DNA from: Stenomitos rutilans HA7619-LM2
GTDB lineage: Bacteria > Cyanobacteriota > Cyanobacteriia > Leptolyngbyales > Leptolyngbyaceae
DNA length: 64,000 nt
Direction of reading: 5' to 3'
Assembly (NCBI GenBank): GCA_019358945.1
Contig: JAHHIE010000002.1
Coordinates: forward strand, 248,001 to 312,000
Shown: positions 38,003 through 48,747 of the stretch, piece by piece
Layout of the letters: each line of letters begins with the position of its first letter
Numbering within the stretch: the stretch's first letter is position 1
The notes under the pieces: generated by a model
Seen by the model: the letters and a program-made list of their open reading frames with translations, nothing else
Database searches by the model: none
Told to the model about the DNA's origin: nothing
Position numbers and translations under genes: made by a program

Positions 38003-38550
38003 TGGCGCGTCTTATTCTTCTGGGTGCTCCGGGTGCTGGCAAAGGCACTCAAGCCAAAGCATTAGCCACTTTGGTACAGATTCCTCACATCTCTACTGGC
38101 GATATTTTACGAGAAGCTGTTGCTCATCAAACGGCGTTAGGTGTGAAAGCTAAGTCGTATATGGAGCAGGGGAATCTAGTTCCAGACGACCTAGTCATAG
38201 CCCTCATTAGAGAGCGACTAAGCCAACCGGACGCTCAAACAGGCTGGATTTTAGATGGGTTTCCCCGCAATGAATCTCAAGCTGCGTTCCTTGACGAACT
38301 GCTTGAAGAGATGGATCAGGTCTATCGCTATGCTGTCAACCTAGAGGTTCCTGATGACGTTCTTGTACAAAGGATGCTGGGTCGCGGACGGGCGGACGAT
38401 ACAGAGGAGGTCATTCGGCGACGCTTGCAGGTCTACCATCATCAAACGGCTCCCTTAATCAACTTCTATCAGGTTCGACACAAACTGGTGTCGATTGACG
38501 GAAACGTGACTCCAGAAGCAGTTTTAGACAAGCTCAAAAGCCTTCTTTAG
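38002..38550 (+). CDS. adk: Adenylate kinase
   Basis: Converts ATP and AMP to two ADP. The 182-residue short form has P-loop [14 protein letters not shown], the AMP-binding region [32 protein letters not shown] and [20 protein letters not shown], where the large LID domain is replaced by a short loop. The GTG start overlaps secY by one base. Confidence 0.97.
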   Translation: MARLILLGAPGAGKGTQAKALATLVQIPHISTGDILREAVAHQTALGVKAKSYMEQGNLVPDDLVIALIRERLSQPDAQTGWILDGFPRNESQAAFLDELLEEMDQVYRYAVNLEVPDDVLVQRMLGRGRADDTEEVIRRRLQVYHHQTAPLINFYQVRHKLVSIDGNVTPEAVLDKLKSLL

Positions 38551-38762
38551 TCGATTCATGTTCACGTCATTCGCCATCATTCAAGCAGGTAATCAACAGA
38601 AGTCTTACCGCCCTAAAGGCACCTGTTGGCGTGTATCAAGTAACCTTCTCAAAGCACACTTTTATAGATGCCTTGCCCATCGTCAATGATCTAAACTCAA
38701 AGAGTGAGCGTCAAATCATTACAAGCTCAACACTGAAAACGACTGCTTCGGAGGAATCCAAA

Positions 38763-38990
38763 TTGTCCAAACAAGATCTAATCGAGATGGAAGGAACGGT
38801 AACAGAATCGCTACCGAACGCTATGTTTCGAGTCAAGCTAGATAACGAGTTCAACGTACTTGCTCACATTTCTGGCAAAATTCGACGCAACTATATCAAA
38901 ATACTTCCTGGCGATCGAGTCAAAGTAGAGCTAACCCCCTACGATCTGACCAAAGGGCGCATCACCTATCGGCTCCGTAATAAAAAATAG
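38763..38990 (+). CDS. infA: Translation initiation factor IF-1
   Basis: IF-1 occupies the ribosomal A site during initiation. The 75-residue S1-fold protein starts [20 protein letters not shown] and contains [20 protein letters not shown]. The start codon is TTG, supported by GGAGGA (38750-38755) about seven bases upstream and by exact agreement with the family N-terminus. An in-frame GTG at 38631 would add 44 residues never seen in IF-1. A rare start for an initiation factor may lower or feedback-tune its translation (inference). Confidence 0.95.
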   Translation: MSKQDLIEMEGTVTESLPNAMFRVKLDNEFNVLAHISGKIRRNYIKILPGDRVKVELTPYDLTKGRITYRLRNKK

Positions 38991-39112
38991 CTCCCTTGAG
39001 AACTGTCAAACCAGACTAAAACGCCTCAGCAGTATAGCTCTTAAAAATTCATTTGACAAAGGCTGCTCTTGGTTGATAAGATTATATGTTTGTAATGCTG
39101 CGAGATTAAGCC

Positions 39113-39226
39113 ATGAAGGTTCGGGCATCGGTACGTAGGATTTGTGAAAAGTGTCGCGTTATTCGACGTCGTGGCAGAGTGATGGTCATTTGTTCCAACC
39201 CCAAGCATAAGCAGCGTCAAGGCTAA
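39113..39226 (+). CDS. rpmJ: 50S ribosomal protein L36
   Basis: A 37-residue zinc-ribbon protein. It reads [20 protein letters not shown] then [17 protein letters not shown], with ligands Cys11, Cys14, Cys27 and His32, so it is the zinc-binding form. It sits between infA and rpsM as in most bacteria. Confidence 0.96.
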   Translation: MKVRASVRRICEKCRVIRRRGRVMVICSNPKHKQRQG

Positions 39227-39315
39227 GTGCACTGTAAAAGTGTACGCAGTTAGTGCAAGATTATGTCGGCAGGTGAAGCTGAAGTTTTAGCAGTAGAAGA
39301 CTGGGAGAGAAAAGC

Positions 39316-39699
39316 GTGGCACGGATTGCCGGAGTAGACTTACCTCGTGATAAGAGGATTGAGATTGGTCTGACCTATATTTATGGAATCGGGCCAACTC
39401 GCGCAAAAGACGTTTTGACAGCAACTGGCGTTAATCCAGACATTCGCGTGAAGGATTTGAGCGATGCTGACGTCTCGCTGCTGCGTGAGGAAGTTGAAGA
39501 AAACTACCAAATTGAAGGCGACCTGAGACGGCTTGAGTCGATGAACATCAAGCGATTGATGGATATTGGAACTTATCGTGGTCGCCGTCATCGGCTTGGT
39601 CTCCCTGTTCGTGGTCAGCGCACGCGCACGAACGCCCGCACACGACGGGGCGGACGTCGAACGGTTGCTGGGAAGAAGAAAGCGCCGAGCAAGAAGTAG
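39316..39699 (+). CDS. rpsM: 30S ribosomal protein S13
   Basis: S13 contacts P-site tRNA and the L5 bridge. The 127-residue protein starts at GTG with [20 protein letters not shown], contains the helix-turn [14 protein letters not shown] and the end [20 protein letters not shown] with a very basic tail. Confidence 0.97.
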   Translation: MARIAGVDLPRDKRIEIGLTYIYGIGPTRAKDVLTATGVNPDIRVKDLSDADVSLLREEVEENYQIEGDLRRLESMNIKRLMDIGTYRGRRHRLGLPVRGQRTRTNARTRRGGRRTVAGKKKAPSKK

Positions 39700-39876
39700 A
39701 TTGCTGGAAGCCCTCTTCGGTGGCTGCAAAATCAGGCAGGCTCTGCTCTATCAGTGCAATGTCGTGCCCTGCTTCACTTGACGGTAGAATGACAGCCTTT
39801 GTCTTTACTTTCACTCCATTAAGCAAAATCTTACTCGCTGAATCAAACACCTTAATACAACCTAGAGAACTGAATC

Positions 39877-40272
39877 ATGGCTCGACAACCAGCTCGAAAA
39901 ACTGGAGCACGCAAGCAAAAGAAAAATGTACCGAGTGGCGTTGCTTATATCCAGTCAACCTTCAACAATACGATCGTCACAATCTCAGATACCAACGGTG
40001 AGGTCATTTCTTGGGCCTCTGCTGGCTCAAGTGGCTTCAAAGGCGCTAAAAAAGGTACCCCCTTCGCTGCCCAAACTGCTGCTGAAAGCGCTGCTCGCAG
40101 GGCGGCTGATCAGGGCATGCGTCAACTCGAAGTCATGGTAAGTGGTCCAGGCGCAGGTCGGGAAACAGCCATTCGGGCATTGCAAGGCTCTGGTCTAGAA
40201 ATCACTCTTATACGAGACGTGACACCCATTCCACACAATGGTTGCCGTCCTCCTAAACGTCGCCGAGTTTGA
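39877..40272 (+). CDS. rpsK: 30S ribosomal protein S11
   Basis: S11 lies on the 30S platform near the Shine-Dalgarno helix. The 131-residue protein has [40 protein letters not shown] and the C-terminal [19 protein letters not shown]. Confidence 0.97.
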   Translation: MARQPARKTGARKQKKNVPSGVAYIQSTFNNTIVTISDTNGEVISWASAGSSGFKGAKKGTPFAAQTAAESAARRAADQGMRQLEVMVSGPGAGRETAIRALQGSGLEITLIRDVTPIPHNGCRPPKRRRV

Positions 40273-40423
40273 ACATCGGTAGTGCAATGCGATGTTTCAG
40301 GAATGAGGTTTGATTGGCAGCGGTCTAAAGATGGCCTTGCCTATCGGTTTGAGGAATTGAGTTCATTGTTGGGTTAAGTCAGCAAGGCGTTTGCCTTTCA
40401 TCAAGAAGCGGGGAGGTTGCTAC

Positions 40424-41371
40424 ATGGCACAGTTTCAGGTCGAATGCGTTGAATCTAAAACGGAGCGGGATCAAAGCCAGAATAGCAGATTTGTGATTGA
40501 ACCTCTGGAGCGTGGGCAAGGAATCACGCTTGGCAATGCTTTGAGGCGCGTATTGCTCTCCAACCTAGAAGGCTCTGCCGTGACAGCGGTGCGGATTGCA
40601 GGCGTGAATCACGAGTTCGCAACGATTCCGGGTGTCCGTGAGGATGTGCTTGATATTTTGCTGAATATGAAGAAAATTGTCCTCAAAAGTTACTCATCTC
40701 AACCTCAGATTGGGCGTTTGCTTGCCCAAGGGCCTGCAACCGTTACAGCCGATCAATTCGATCTGCCCTCAGAAGTAGAACTAGTTGATCCGGGCCAATA
40801 TGTTGCGACATTGTCGGCGGGGTCAACCCTAGAAATGGAGTTCCGGATTGAGCGAGGGAAGGGTTATCGCACTGTTGACAGAGGGCGAGATGAGACAACC
40901 GCTCTAGACTTCCTCCAGATTGATTCGCTATTTATGCCGGTTCGTAAAGTGAATTACACCGTTGAGGATGCCCGCGTGGGTGGTTCTGCTGAGCGCGATC
41001 GACTGATTATGGAAATTTCAACCAATGGAAGTTTGACGCCGCAAGAAGCACTAAGTCAGGCGGCGAATATTTTGGTTGATCTCTTTAATCCTCTTAAAGA
41101 AATTACCTTTGAACCATCAGATGATGATGATAGCGATGAAGAGAATCCAGCTAATCAGATTCCAATTGAGGAGCTGCAACTCTCAGTCCGCGCCTATAAC
41201 TGCCTAAAGCGCGCCCAAATCAACTCCGTAGCAGATCTGCTGGACTATAGCCAGGAGGACTTGTTAGAGATCAAGAACTTTGGTCAAAAATCTGCCGAAG
41301 AAGTTGTGGAAGCGTTACAACAGCGTCTAGGCATCACGCTGCCACAGGAAAAATCCTCAAAACCTAGCTAG
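40424..41371 (+). CDS. rpoA: RNA polymerase subunit alpha
   Basis: Alpha dimerises to start RNA polymerase assembly. The 315-residue protein begins MAQFQVECVESKTERDQSQN, has the dimerisation motif GITLGNALRRVLLSNLEGSA, an acidic linker (DDDDSDEEN about 238-246), and a C-terminal domain with LQLSVRAYNCLKRAQINSVA and LLEIKNFGQKSAEEVVEALQ for UP-element and activator contacts. The ATG at 40424 follows GGGGAGG and matches relatives; the frame from 40391 adds eleven residues. Confidence 0.97.
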   Translation: MAQFQVECVESKTERDQSQNSRFVIEPLERGQGITLGNALRRVLLSNLEGSAVTAVRIAGVNHEFATIPGVREDVLDILLNMKKIVLKSYSSQPQIGRLLAQGPATVTADQFDLPSEVELVDPGQYVATLSAGSTLEMEFRIERGKGYRTVDRGRDETTALDFLQIDSLFMPVRKVNYTVEDARVGGSAERDRLIMEISTNGSLTPQEALSQAANILVDLFNPLKEITFEPSDDDDSDEENPANQIPIEELQLSVRAYNCLKRAQINSVADLLDYSQEDLLEIKNFGQKSAEEVVEALQQRLGITLPQEKSSKPS

Positions 41372-41442
41372 CACAAGGCGTTCATACCTTGAAAAGAGCT
41401 AGCTAACTCTAACCACTATTTAACCCTCAAAAGTGAAGTCTC

Positions 41443-41793
41443 ATGCGCCACCGCTGTCGTGTTCCTCTACTTAGTAAGCCTGCTGATCAACGCCGTGCAC
41501 TCCTACGATCGCTGACCACGGAGTTGATCCGCAATGGCCGCATCAAAACAACTAAAATTCGTGCTCAGGCAGTCCGTTCAGAAGCCGATCGCATGATCAC
41601 GCTGGCTAAAGATGGTTCTTTAGCTGCGCGTCGTCAGGCGTTGGGTTATTTGTTCGATAAGCAGCTTGTGCATGCTTTATTTGAACAGGCGGCGTCTCGC
41701 TACAGCGATCGTAATGGTGGCTATACCCGCATTATTCGTACTATTCACCGTCGCGGCGACAACGCTGAGATGGCCATCATTGAACTTACCTGA
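41443..41793 (+). CDS. rplQ: 50S ribosomal protein L17
   Basis: A tunnel-exit protein. The 116-residue sequence has [40 protein letters not shown] and [20 protein letters not shown]. It ends five bases before truA. Confidence 0.96.
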   Translation: MRHRCRVPLLSKPADQRRALLRSLTTELIRNGRIKTTKIRAQAVRSEADRMITLAKDGSLAARRQALGYLFDKQLVHALFEQAASRYSDRNGGYTRIIRTIHRRGDNAEMAIIELT

Positions 41794-41798
41794 TTTCC

Positions 41799-42647
41799 AT
41801 GTTGCCTTCTGCACCCCTACCAACCCAGCGAGTTGCTCTAGTAATCCAATACCTGGGTACTCACTTTCATGGGTGGCAGCGACAGCCGCAGCAGCGTACC
41901 GTTCAGGAAGAGATCGAGACGGTCTTAGAAGCCATTGTAGGGCATGCTGTTCGCCTTCATGCCGCTGGCAGAACTGACTCGGGTGTGCACGCAGCGGCTC
42001 AGGTCGCCCATTTTGACGCTCCTTTACACATTCCGGCTGATCGTTGGGCTTCGATTCTCAACGCGCGGATGCCCAGCGATGTGCTCATCCGCGCCTCATC
42101 TTTGGTTAGCCCAACTTGGCATGCCCGCTTCTCCGCGCTCTGGCGGCGTTATCGTTACACTTTATATACTGATCCCCGCCCCAATTTGTTCATTCGTCCC
42201 TTCGCATGGCACTACTATTATGAACCGCTTGACGAAGTGCTGATCCGGGAGGCGCTATGTCCACTGCTTGGACGGCATCACCTGTCGGCCTTTCATCGTG
42301 CAGGGTCTGATCGACCTCACTCCTGGGTCAATGTACAGGCAGCAGAATGCAAACGTGATGGCTCACTCGTTTATATTGAAGTCCAGGCAAGTGGCTTTCT
42401 TTACGGCATGATGCGGTTGCTGGTCGGCATGTTGGTGCAAGTAGGGCGTGGGATGCGATCGCCGCTTAGCTTCACTGAAATTTGGGCAACCGAGCAGCGA
42501 GAGCAAGTAAAGTATGCAGCACCCGCTCAGGGATTGTGTTTACTACGGGTTGGCTATCCAGACTTTCCGTTTCCGCCTGAAGTTTGGTACGACACCCAAC
42601 CAGCCTTGACCCTCGCAACATTGCCTGAGCGATCGCTGGTAGTTTAA
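41799..42647 (+). CDS. truA: tRNA pseudouridine synthase A (positions 38-40)
   Basis: TruA makes pseudouridine in the anticodon stem-loop. The 282-residue protein has the catalytic Asp in HAAGRTDSGVHAAAQVAHFD (about residues 55-74), and the motifs FHGWQRQPQQRTVQEEIE and QASGFLYGMMRLLVGMLVQV. It is tightly packed between rplQ and rplM, its usual place in cyanobacteria. Confidence 0.96.
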   Translation: MLPSAPLPTQRVALVIQYLGTHFHGWQRQPQQRTVQEEIETVLEAIVGHAVRLHAAGRTDSGVHAAAQVAHFDAPLHIPADRWASILNARMPSDVLIRASSLVSPTWHARFSALWRRYRYTLYTDPRPNLFIRPFAWHYYYEPLDEVLIREALCPLLGRHHLSAFHRAGSDRPHSWVNVQAAECKRDGSLVYIEVQASGFLYGMMRLLVGMLVQVGRGMRSPLSFTEIWATEQREQVKYAAPAQGLCLLRVGYPDFPFPPEVWYDTQPALTLATLPERSLVV

Positions 42648-42716
42648 CCACTTTCCTATTTATCAACTCTTTCACGTTTTGCCACTTACTGTTCAAGCAC
42701 ACGCATAGAGACCGTT

Positions 42717-43172
42717 ATGACCAAGACTTATCTTCCTCCTGTCGATTCGATCGAACGCAAGTGGTACGTCGTTGATGCAGCCGATCAGCGCCTTGGACGG
42801 CTTGCCACTGAAATTGCGATGGTATTGCGTGGTAAAAATAAGCCCACATTCACGCCTCATCTAGATACAGGCGATTTTGTTATTGTCATCAATGCTGAGA
42901 AAGTTGATGTGACGGGCAGAAAACGTAGCCAGAAGCTTTACCGTCGCCATTCGGGCCGTCCTGGCGGTATGAAAACGGAAACTTTTGCAAAGCTGCAGGC
43001 ACGTTTGCCAGAACGCATCATTGAGCAAGCGGTAAAGGGTATGTTGCCTAAAAACGCCTTGGGGCGGCAGCTTTTCACAAAACTCAAAGTTTACGCCGGA
43101 TCTGACCATCCGCATCAGGCTCAAATGCCTCAAACCCTAGCCATTCAGACCACTCCAGGAGGACAGCAGTAA
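42717..43172 (+). CDS. rplM: 50S ribosomal protein L13
   Basis: An early assembly protein. The 151-residue sequence has [40 protein letters not shown] and [20 protein letters not shown]. Its TAA shares a base with the rpsI ATG. Confidence 0.97.
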   Translation: MTKTYLPPVDSIERKWYVVDAADQRLGRLATEIAMVLRGKNKPTFTPHLDTGDFVIVINAEKVDVTGRKRSQKLYRRHSGRPGGMKTETFAKLQARLPERIIEQAVKGMLPKNALGRQLFTKLKVYAGSDHPHQAQMPQTLAIQTTPGGQQ

Positions 43173-43582
43173 TGCAAGCTATAGACCAGGGTCGAGTTGT
43201 CTATTTAGGAACTGGCCGTCGGAAATCAGCGGTTGCGCGGGTACGCTTAGTGCCTGGCAATGGACAATTGACCATCAACGGCAAGCCTGGAGATCTGTAT
43301 CTTCAGTTCAACGCCGAATATCTGTCTGTTGCTAAAGCGCCTTTGGAGACTCTGGGTCTTGAAGGTGAGTATGACATCCTAGTCAATGCCCACGGTGGAG
43401 GCTTAACTGGACAAGCCGATGCGGTCCGTCTGGGCGTAGCCCGTGCGCTTTGCCAGCTTGATCCTGACAACCGCAAACCTCTAAAGATCGAGGGCTATCT
43501 GACCCGTGATCCACGCGCGAAAGAACGGAAGAAGTATGGTCTGCGTAAAGCACGTAAAGCACCTCAGTTCTCGAAGCGTTAA
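43172..43582 (+). CDS. rpsI: 30S ribosomal protein S9
   Basis: S9 reaches the P-site tRNA with its C-terminal tail. The 136-residue protein has [40 protein letters not shown] and the tail [17 protein letters not shown]. Confidence 0.97.
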   Translation: MQAIDQGRVVYLGTGRRKSAVARVRLVPGNGQLTINGKPGDLYLQFNAEYLSVAKAPLETLGLEGEYDILVNAHGGGLTGQADAVRLGVARALCQLDPDNRKPLKIEGYLTRDPRAKERKKYGLRKARKAPQFSKR

Positions 43583-43680
43583 GAGTTGGTCTTTAGCGCT
43601 CAATGCTTGAGAGCAGCCTGGGACGCTAAAATTGAGTGATAAGACGGTAAGTAATGAGACGGTAAGTTGGAGAGTTAACG

Positions 43681-43938
43681 ATGCCTAAGCCCGATATTCA
43701 CCCCAAGTGGTATCCCGATGCAAAAGTCTACTGCAATGGGGAAGTGGTGATGACCATTGGTTCCACAAAGCCTGAGCTTCACGTAGATGTATGGTCTGGT
43801 AATCATCCGTTTTATACGGGTACGCAAAAAATTATCGACACGGAAGGGCGGGTTGATCGCTTCTTGCGGAAGTACGGCATGCTAGAAGGTGAAGACGCAG
43901 CAGCAGAGGCGCAACCACAAAAGAAAAAAAGACGGTAG
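43681..43938 (+). CDS. rpmE: 50S ribosomal protein L31, zinc-independent form
   Basis: An 85-residue protein with KPDIHPKWYPDAKVYCNGEV and DVWSGNHPFYTGTQKIIDTE. Only one of the four Cys ligands of zinc-type L31 remains (Cys18 in VYCNG); the later pair is replaced by Trp and Gly in DVWSGNHPF, so it should not bind zinc, as is usual for cyanobacterial L31. The Lys/Arg tail follows an Ala/Glu stretch. Confidence 0.95.
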   Translation: MPKPDIHPKWYPDAKVYCNGEVVMTIGSTKPELHVDVWSGNHPFYTGTQKIIDTEGRVDRFLRKYGMLEGEDAAAEAQPQKKKRR

Positions 43939-44029
43939 ATGTGCTGATTTTAGATTCAGAGCTTTTTGATTGGAGCTTTTAAGATCAAGAGTCAGAAGTT
44001 CAGGCTCTATCTTGAGTTCAGCGTCTTGA

Positions 44030-45181
<1,152 letters not shown>

Positions 45182-45719
45182 GTTTCCGTCACAGCATTAG
45201 ACCTCCTGCGCGAATACTTAAAGGCCTCCTCCCGTCCCCCAAGTTTGGGGGAAGCTAAAACTGATGCCCCCCAAATTTGGGGGGATAGGGGGCAAAATCT
45301 GATTCATGCAGGAAGTCTATTGTTTCCGGTTGCACGAAACAAGGTCGCCAGATCAGGAAAGCATTGCTCGATCGCTTTTGGTAAACTGGCTTCCAAAAGC
45401 ATGCTTTCTAGAAATGCCAACTGCTACACACTGGTTTCTCAACCCGCATAGACAGTAGAGTTTCGTGCTGCTACTGCATACCATTTGGCTTTAGAGAAGT
45501 GGCTGCTTTTTAATCAGTATGATACTTGCCCCATTGTTGCGGTTGGGGAACTAGTTGACGTTCAAACTAGAAGGCTAAACAGGCAACCATGAGTAGTCTG
45601 CGTAAAGCCAGTAACCAGCTTGTGGTTAAGGTGCTCACCGAAGCTGAAATGCCTACAGCACAATGGTTACGTCTGCTAACGTGCTGATCTTAAAACAGTA
45701 CATCGTTTGAGAGGATTGC
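45182..45719. other. Intergenic region after prfA
   Basis: This 538-bp region starts with two G/C palindromes (45236-45284) and then contains only short, unsupported frames: a plus-strand 32-codon frame at 45589-45687 and a minus-strand 38-codon frame at 45304-45420. It ends with the ribosome-binding site GAGAGGA of the TIR gene. Confidence 0.4.
45236..45284. repeat. Pair of G/C-flanked palindromes downstream of prfA
   Basis: CCCCCAAGTTTGGGGG (45236-45251) and the perfect 18-base CCCCCCAAATTTGGGGGG (45267-45284) lie 15 bases apart. They could stop or stabilise the long ribosomal transcript, but there is no T-tract. Related palindromes are common dispersed elements in cyanobacterial genomes (family knowledge). 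Confidence 0.75.
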
Positions 45720-48533
45720 ATGAGTGACGTTTTCATCTCCTACTCGCGCAAAGATAAGGTGTTTGTGCAAACGCTGCATACAGCCTTGCAAATGCAGCAC
45801 CGAGACACCTGGATAGACTGGGAAGACATTCCTCTCACGGCTGATTGGTGGCTTGAGATTCAACGTGGTATCGTAGCAGCCAATGCATTTGTGTTTGTGA
45901 TCAGCCCTGACTCGGTTGTTTCAGCGGTCTGTCGGGAAGAAGTTGACTACGCGGTAGAGCACCAGAAGCGCTTAGTCCCGATCGTGCGACGCGAGGGCTT
46001 TGACCCGCAGCAGATTCACCCAGCCCTATCGAAGCACAACTGGCTGTTCTTTCGTGAGCAAGACCCCTTTGAGCAAGCGCTTCAATCGCTGCTTAAGGCG
46101 ATCGATACTGACCTGGATTATGTGCGCACTCACACTAGGCTTTTAGAGCGAGCCATTGAGTGGAAGCAGCAAGGGCAAAATGACAGTTACTTGCTACGAG
46201 GGAGTGACCTGGAAGCAGTGCAACAGTGGCTTGTGCAGAGTTATGCAAAAGACCCACAGCCAACGGCATTGCAGCGTGCTTATCTGGATACCAGCCATCA
46301 GGCTGAAACGCTTCGACAACGGGCAGAAATCAAACGACAGCGCCTTGCACTCATCAGTGGGGCGGTTGGCTTGGCGATCGTGGCTGGTTTAGCTGTGAAG
46401 ACCTTTCAAGAATCAACGTTTGCCACGCTGCGAGAAAAATCTGCCGAGTCAAAAAATCTGTTGTCTACGCAGCCAGCGGGTGCTTTAATGCTAGCGCTTC
46501 AGGCGACAGGGCTGAATTTAAGCAGAAAGATATTTACCGGACAGGTGCTAGATCCAGTACAGTCTAGCCTTTTGAGCGCGATCGCGCTGAACCAGGAACA
46601 AGCCGTCTTGCTGGGGCATACCGATGTGGTAAACGCGGTAGCAATGAGTCCTGATGGACATTTCATTGTCAGCGGTAGCGATGATCAAACGCTGCGCCTG
46701 TGGACTCGTGAAGGACAGCCGATCGGTGAACCGCTCCAGGGACATACAGACCCTGTAAGCACTGTGGCAGTCAGCCCCAACAGTCAATACATCATCAGTG
46801 GCAGTGTGGATGGTACGCTTCGGCTATGGGATGTGCAACGCCGCACCAGCCGTCCCTTTAAAGGACACAAAAGCAATGTGTTGGCGGTTGCGTTTAGTCC
46901 CGATGGTCAGACGATTACCAGCAGTGGGAAGGATCAGACGGTACGCTTATGGGATCTCCAGGGAAACCCCATTGGGCAAGCGTTTACACGCCATACTGCA
47001 CCAGTGACAGCAGTTGCATTCAGTCCGGATGGGCAGACGATCGCCAGCGGCAGTGAAGCCAGCGTACTGCTGCTCTCAAATCTTAAAGGCAACGCGATCG
47101 GCCAACCCTTTAGGGGACACAAGCGGGCCATTAGCACTGTTGCCTTTAGTCCCGATGGGCAGATGATCGTGAGCGGCAGCACAGATAAAACGATCCGCCT
47201 TTGGAACCGTCGCGGACAGGCGATCGGCGATCCGTTTCAGGGCAATCAGAATATGATTATGTCTCTGGCGGTGAGCGCTGATGGGCGCACGATCATCAGT
47301 GGTGGGCATGACAACGAAGTACGACAGTGGAATTGGCAAGGGCAGCAGCTAGGTGCACCCCTAAGAGGACACACTGCCTGGGTTACATCGGTTGCCATCA
47401 GTGCCGACGGTCAAACAATCGTCAGCGGGGCGAATGACAATACGGTGCGACTCTGGCATCCGCAAAGCTATACCGCCGGGGAAGTTTTTCTGAGTAAGTC
47501 TACAGCATCCCAACGGCGCGTTGAGGTGGTTGCCTTCGATCAGCAAGCTCAGACCAAACTTAGCGTGAGTGAAGACGGGCTGCTACGCATCTGGAAAACT
47601 TCTGGTGAACCTCTGACCATCCCGCTACAGGCTTACAAAGAGAATGTCTTTCCAGAAACGGCAGCCGCTAAAGATCACTACGGAACTCTGGTCGTTCCAG
47701 CGGCCTTTAGTCCAAATGGTCAACTGATCGCTACAGGCGGTGCTGACCGAACAATACGGCTATGGAATCTGCAAGGGCAGGCGATCGGCACCCCCTTTCG
47801 AGGACTGACGGCGGTTGCGACATCGTTGAGCTTTAGCCCCGATGGTCAAACCCTGGTGAGCGGCAGTGATGATGGCACGATTCGACGCTGGAATTTGCAA
47901 GGGCAATTACTGGGTTCACTCCTACAGGGACATACTGGGGCAGTCACCGCGATCGCCTTTAGTCCTGATGGGCAGTTGCTTGTCAGCGGTAGCCGCGATC
48001 ACACTGTACGCCTATGGGATCAATCAGGAAAGCCTGTGAGACAATCCTTTCAGCATCAAGATGAAATTAGAGCCGTGCTTTTTACCCCCGACAGTCACTC
48101 CATCATCAGCGGCAGTAATGATGGTACGATTCGACGCTGGAGCTTGCAAGGGGAACCGCTGTCCCAACCCTTCCGAGGTCATTCCGGTTGGGTCAGTGCG
48201 CTTGCCATCAGCCCTGATGGACAAATGATTGCTAGCGGCAGTTGGGATGAAACAGTACGTCTGTGGAATTTGCAAGGTCAACCATTAGGTGAACCTCTAG
48301 GAGGCTACGCGGACTTTGTAACGACGCTCGTCTTTAGCCCTGATAGCCGTTCACTGCTCACGGGTAGTGCAGATAGCAATCTGCGCCTATGGCATGTAGG
48401 CAAATGGTCTGAATGGCTAACAACAGCCTGTGAACAAATGAAAGCCGTGGCAAATGATCCAATCTACCTCCCCTCTAGAGTAAAAGAGGATGCAGCACGC
48501 ACCTGCCAGCGGTATGCCTCCCGGCCACACTAA
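45720..48533 (+). CDS. Membrane TIR-domain protein with 14 WD40 repeats
   Basis: A 937-residue protein. The N-terminal TIR domain (about 1-135) has DVFISYSRKDKVFVQTLHTA, TWIDWEDIPLTADWWLEIQR, VFVISPDSVVSAVCREEVDY and KRLVPIVRREGF; the Glu pair in CREEVDYAVEH lies where TIR NADases carry their catalytic Glu. A linker with LLRGSDLEAVQQWL and PTALQRAYL precedes one transmembrane helix (RLALISGAVGLAIVAGLAV, about 208-226). Residues 290-880 form about 14 WD40 units, enough for two seven-blade propellers. TIR proteins in bacteria often act in signalling or anti-phage immunity by degrading NAD; that role is inference here. No STAND ATPase domain is visible. Confidence 0.88.
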   Translation: MSDVFISYSRKDKVFVQTLHTALQMQHRDTWIDWEDIPLTADWWLEIQRGIVAANAFVFVISPDSVVSAVCREEVDYAVEHQKRLVPIVRREGFDPQQIHPALSKHNWLFFREQDPFEQALQSLLKAIDTDLDYVRTHTRLLERAIEWKQQGQNDSYLLRGSDLEAVQQWLVQSYAKDPQPTALQRAYLDTSHQAETLRQRAEIKRQRLALISGAVGLAIVAGLAVKTFQESTFATLREKSAESKNLLSTQPAGALMLALQATGLNLSRKIFTGQVLDPVQSSLLSAIALNQEQAVLLGHTDVVNAVAMSPDGHFIVSGSDDQTLRLWTREGQPIGEPLQGHTDPVSTVAVSPNSQYIISGSVDGTLRLWDVQRRTSRPFKGHKSNVLAVAFSPDGQTITSSGKDQTVRLWDLQGNPIGQAFTRHTAPVTAVAFSPDGQTIASGSEASVLLLSNLKGNAIGQPFRGHKRAISTVAFSPDGQMIVSGSTDKTIRLWNRRGQAIGDPFQGNQNMIMSLAVSADGRTIISGGHDNEVRQWNWQGQQLGAPLRGHTAWVTSVAISADGQTIVSGANDNTVRLWHPQSYTAGEVFLSKSTASQRRVEVVAFDQQAQTKLSVSEDGLLRIWKTSGEPLTIPLQAYKENVFPETAAAKDHYGTLVVPAAFSPNGQLIATGGADRTIRLWNLQGQAIGTPFRGLTAVATSLSFSPDGQTLVSGSDDGTIRRWNLQGQLLGSLLQGHTGAVTAIAFSPDGQLLVSGSRDHTVRLWDQSGKPVRQSFQHQDEIRAVLFTPDSHSIISGSNDGTIRRWSLQGEPLSQPFRGHSGWVSALAISPDGQMIASGSWDETVRLWNLQGQPLGEPLGGYADFVTTLVFSPDSRSLLTGSADSNLRLWHVGKWSEWLTTACEQMKAVANDPIYLPSRVKEDAARTCQRYASRPH

Positions 48534-48747
48534 TGCTTTACACAATTCATGCCGATGCCCTTCGTACATCAACCTCGGAGGTTTTCACCAGCATCAGGCA
48601 TCGTAACAAAACGTAGTTGCTAAACCTCCGACGTTCTGGTCAGAATACGTAAGTTCTCATCAACTGAGCGGGTAAGCATTTGCTAAACTTTAGGCTTCAG
48701 CGATCGAAGCAAAACGGCGCAAGCATTGGTATGGGAGGAATCGTGGC

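Noticed and set aside
38631-38762. N-terminal extension of IF-1
   Set aside because: The family starts at [10 protein letters not shown]; a TTG with a strong ribosome-binding site sits exactly there.
45304-45420. Minus-strand 38-codon frame with FPDLATLFRATGNN
   Set aside because: Composition looks coding-like, but it is preceded by a stop and only a TTG start; not enough evidence.
45589-45687. Plus-strand 32-codon frame before the TIR gene
   Set aside because: Short, no ribosome-binding site and no family resemblance.
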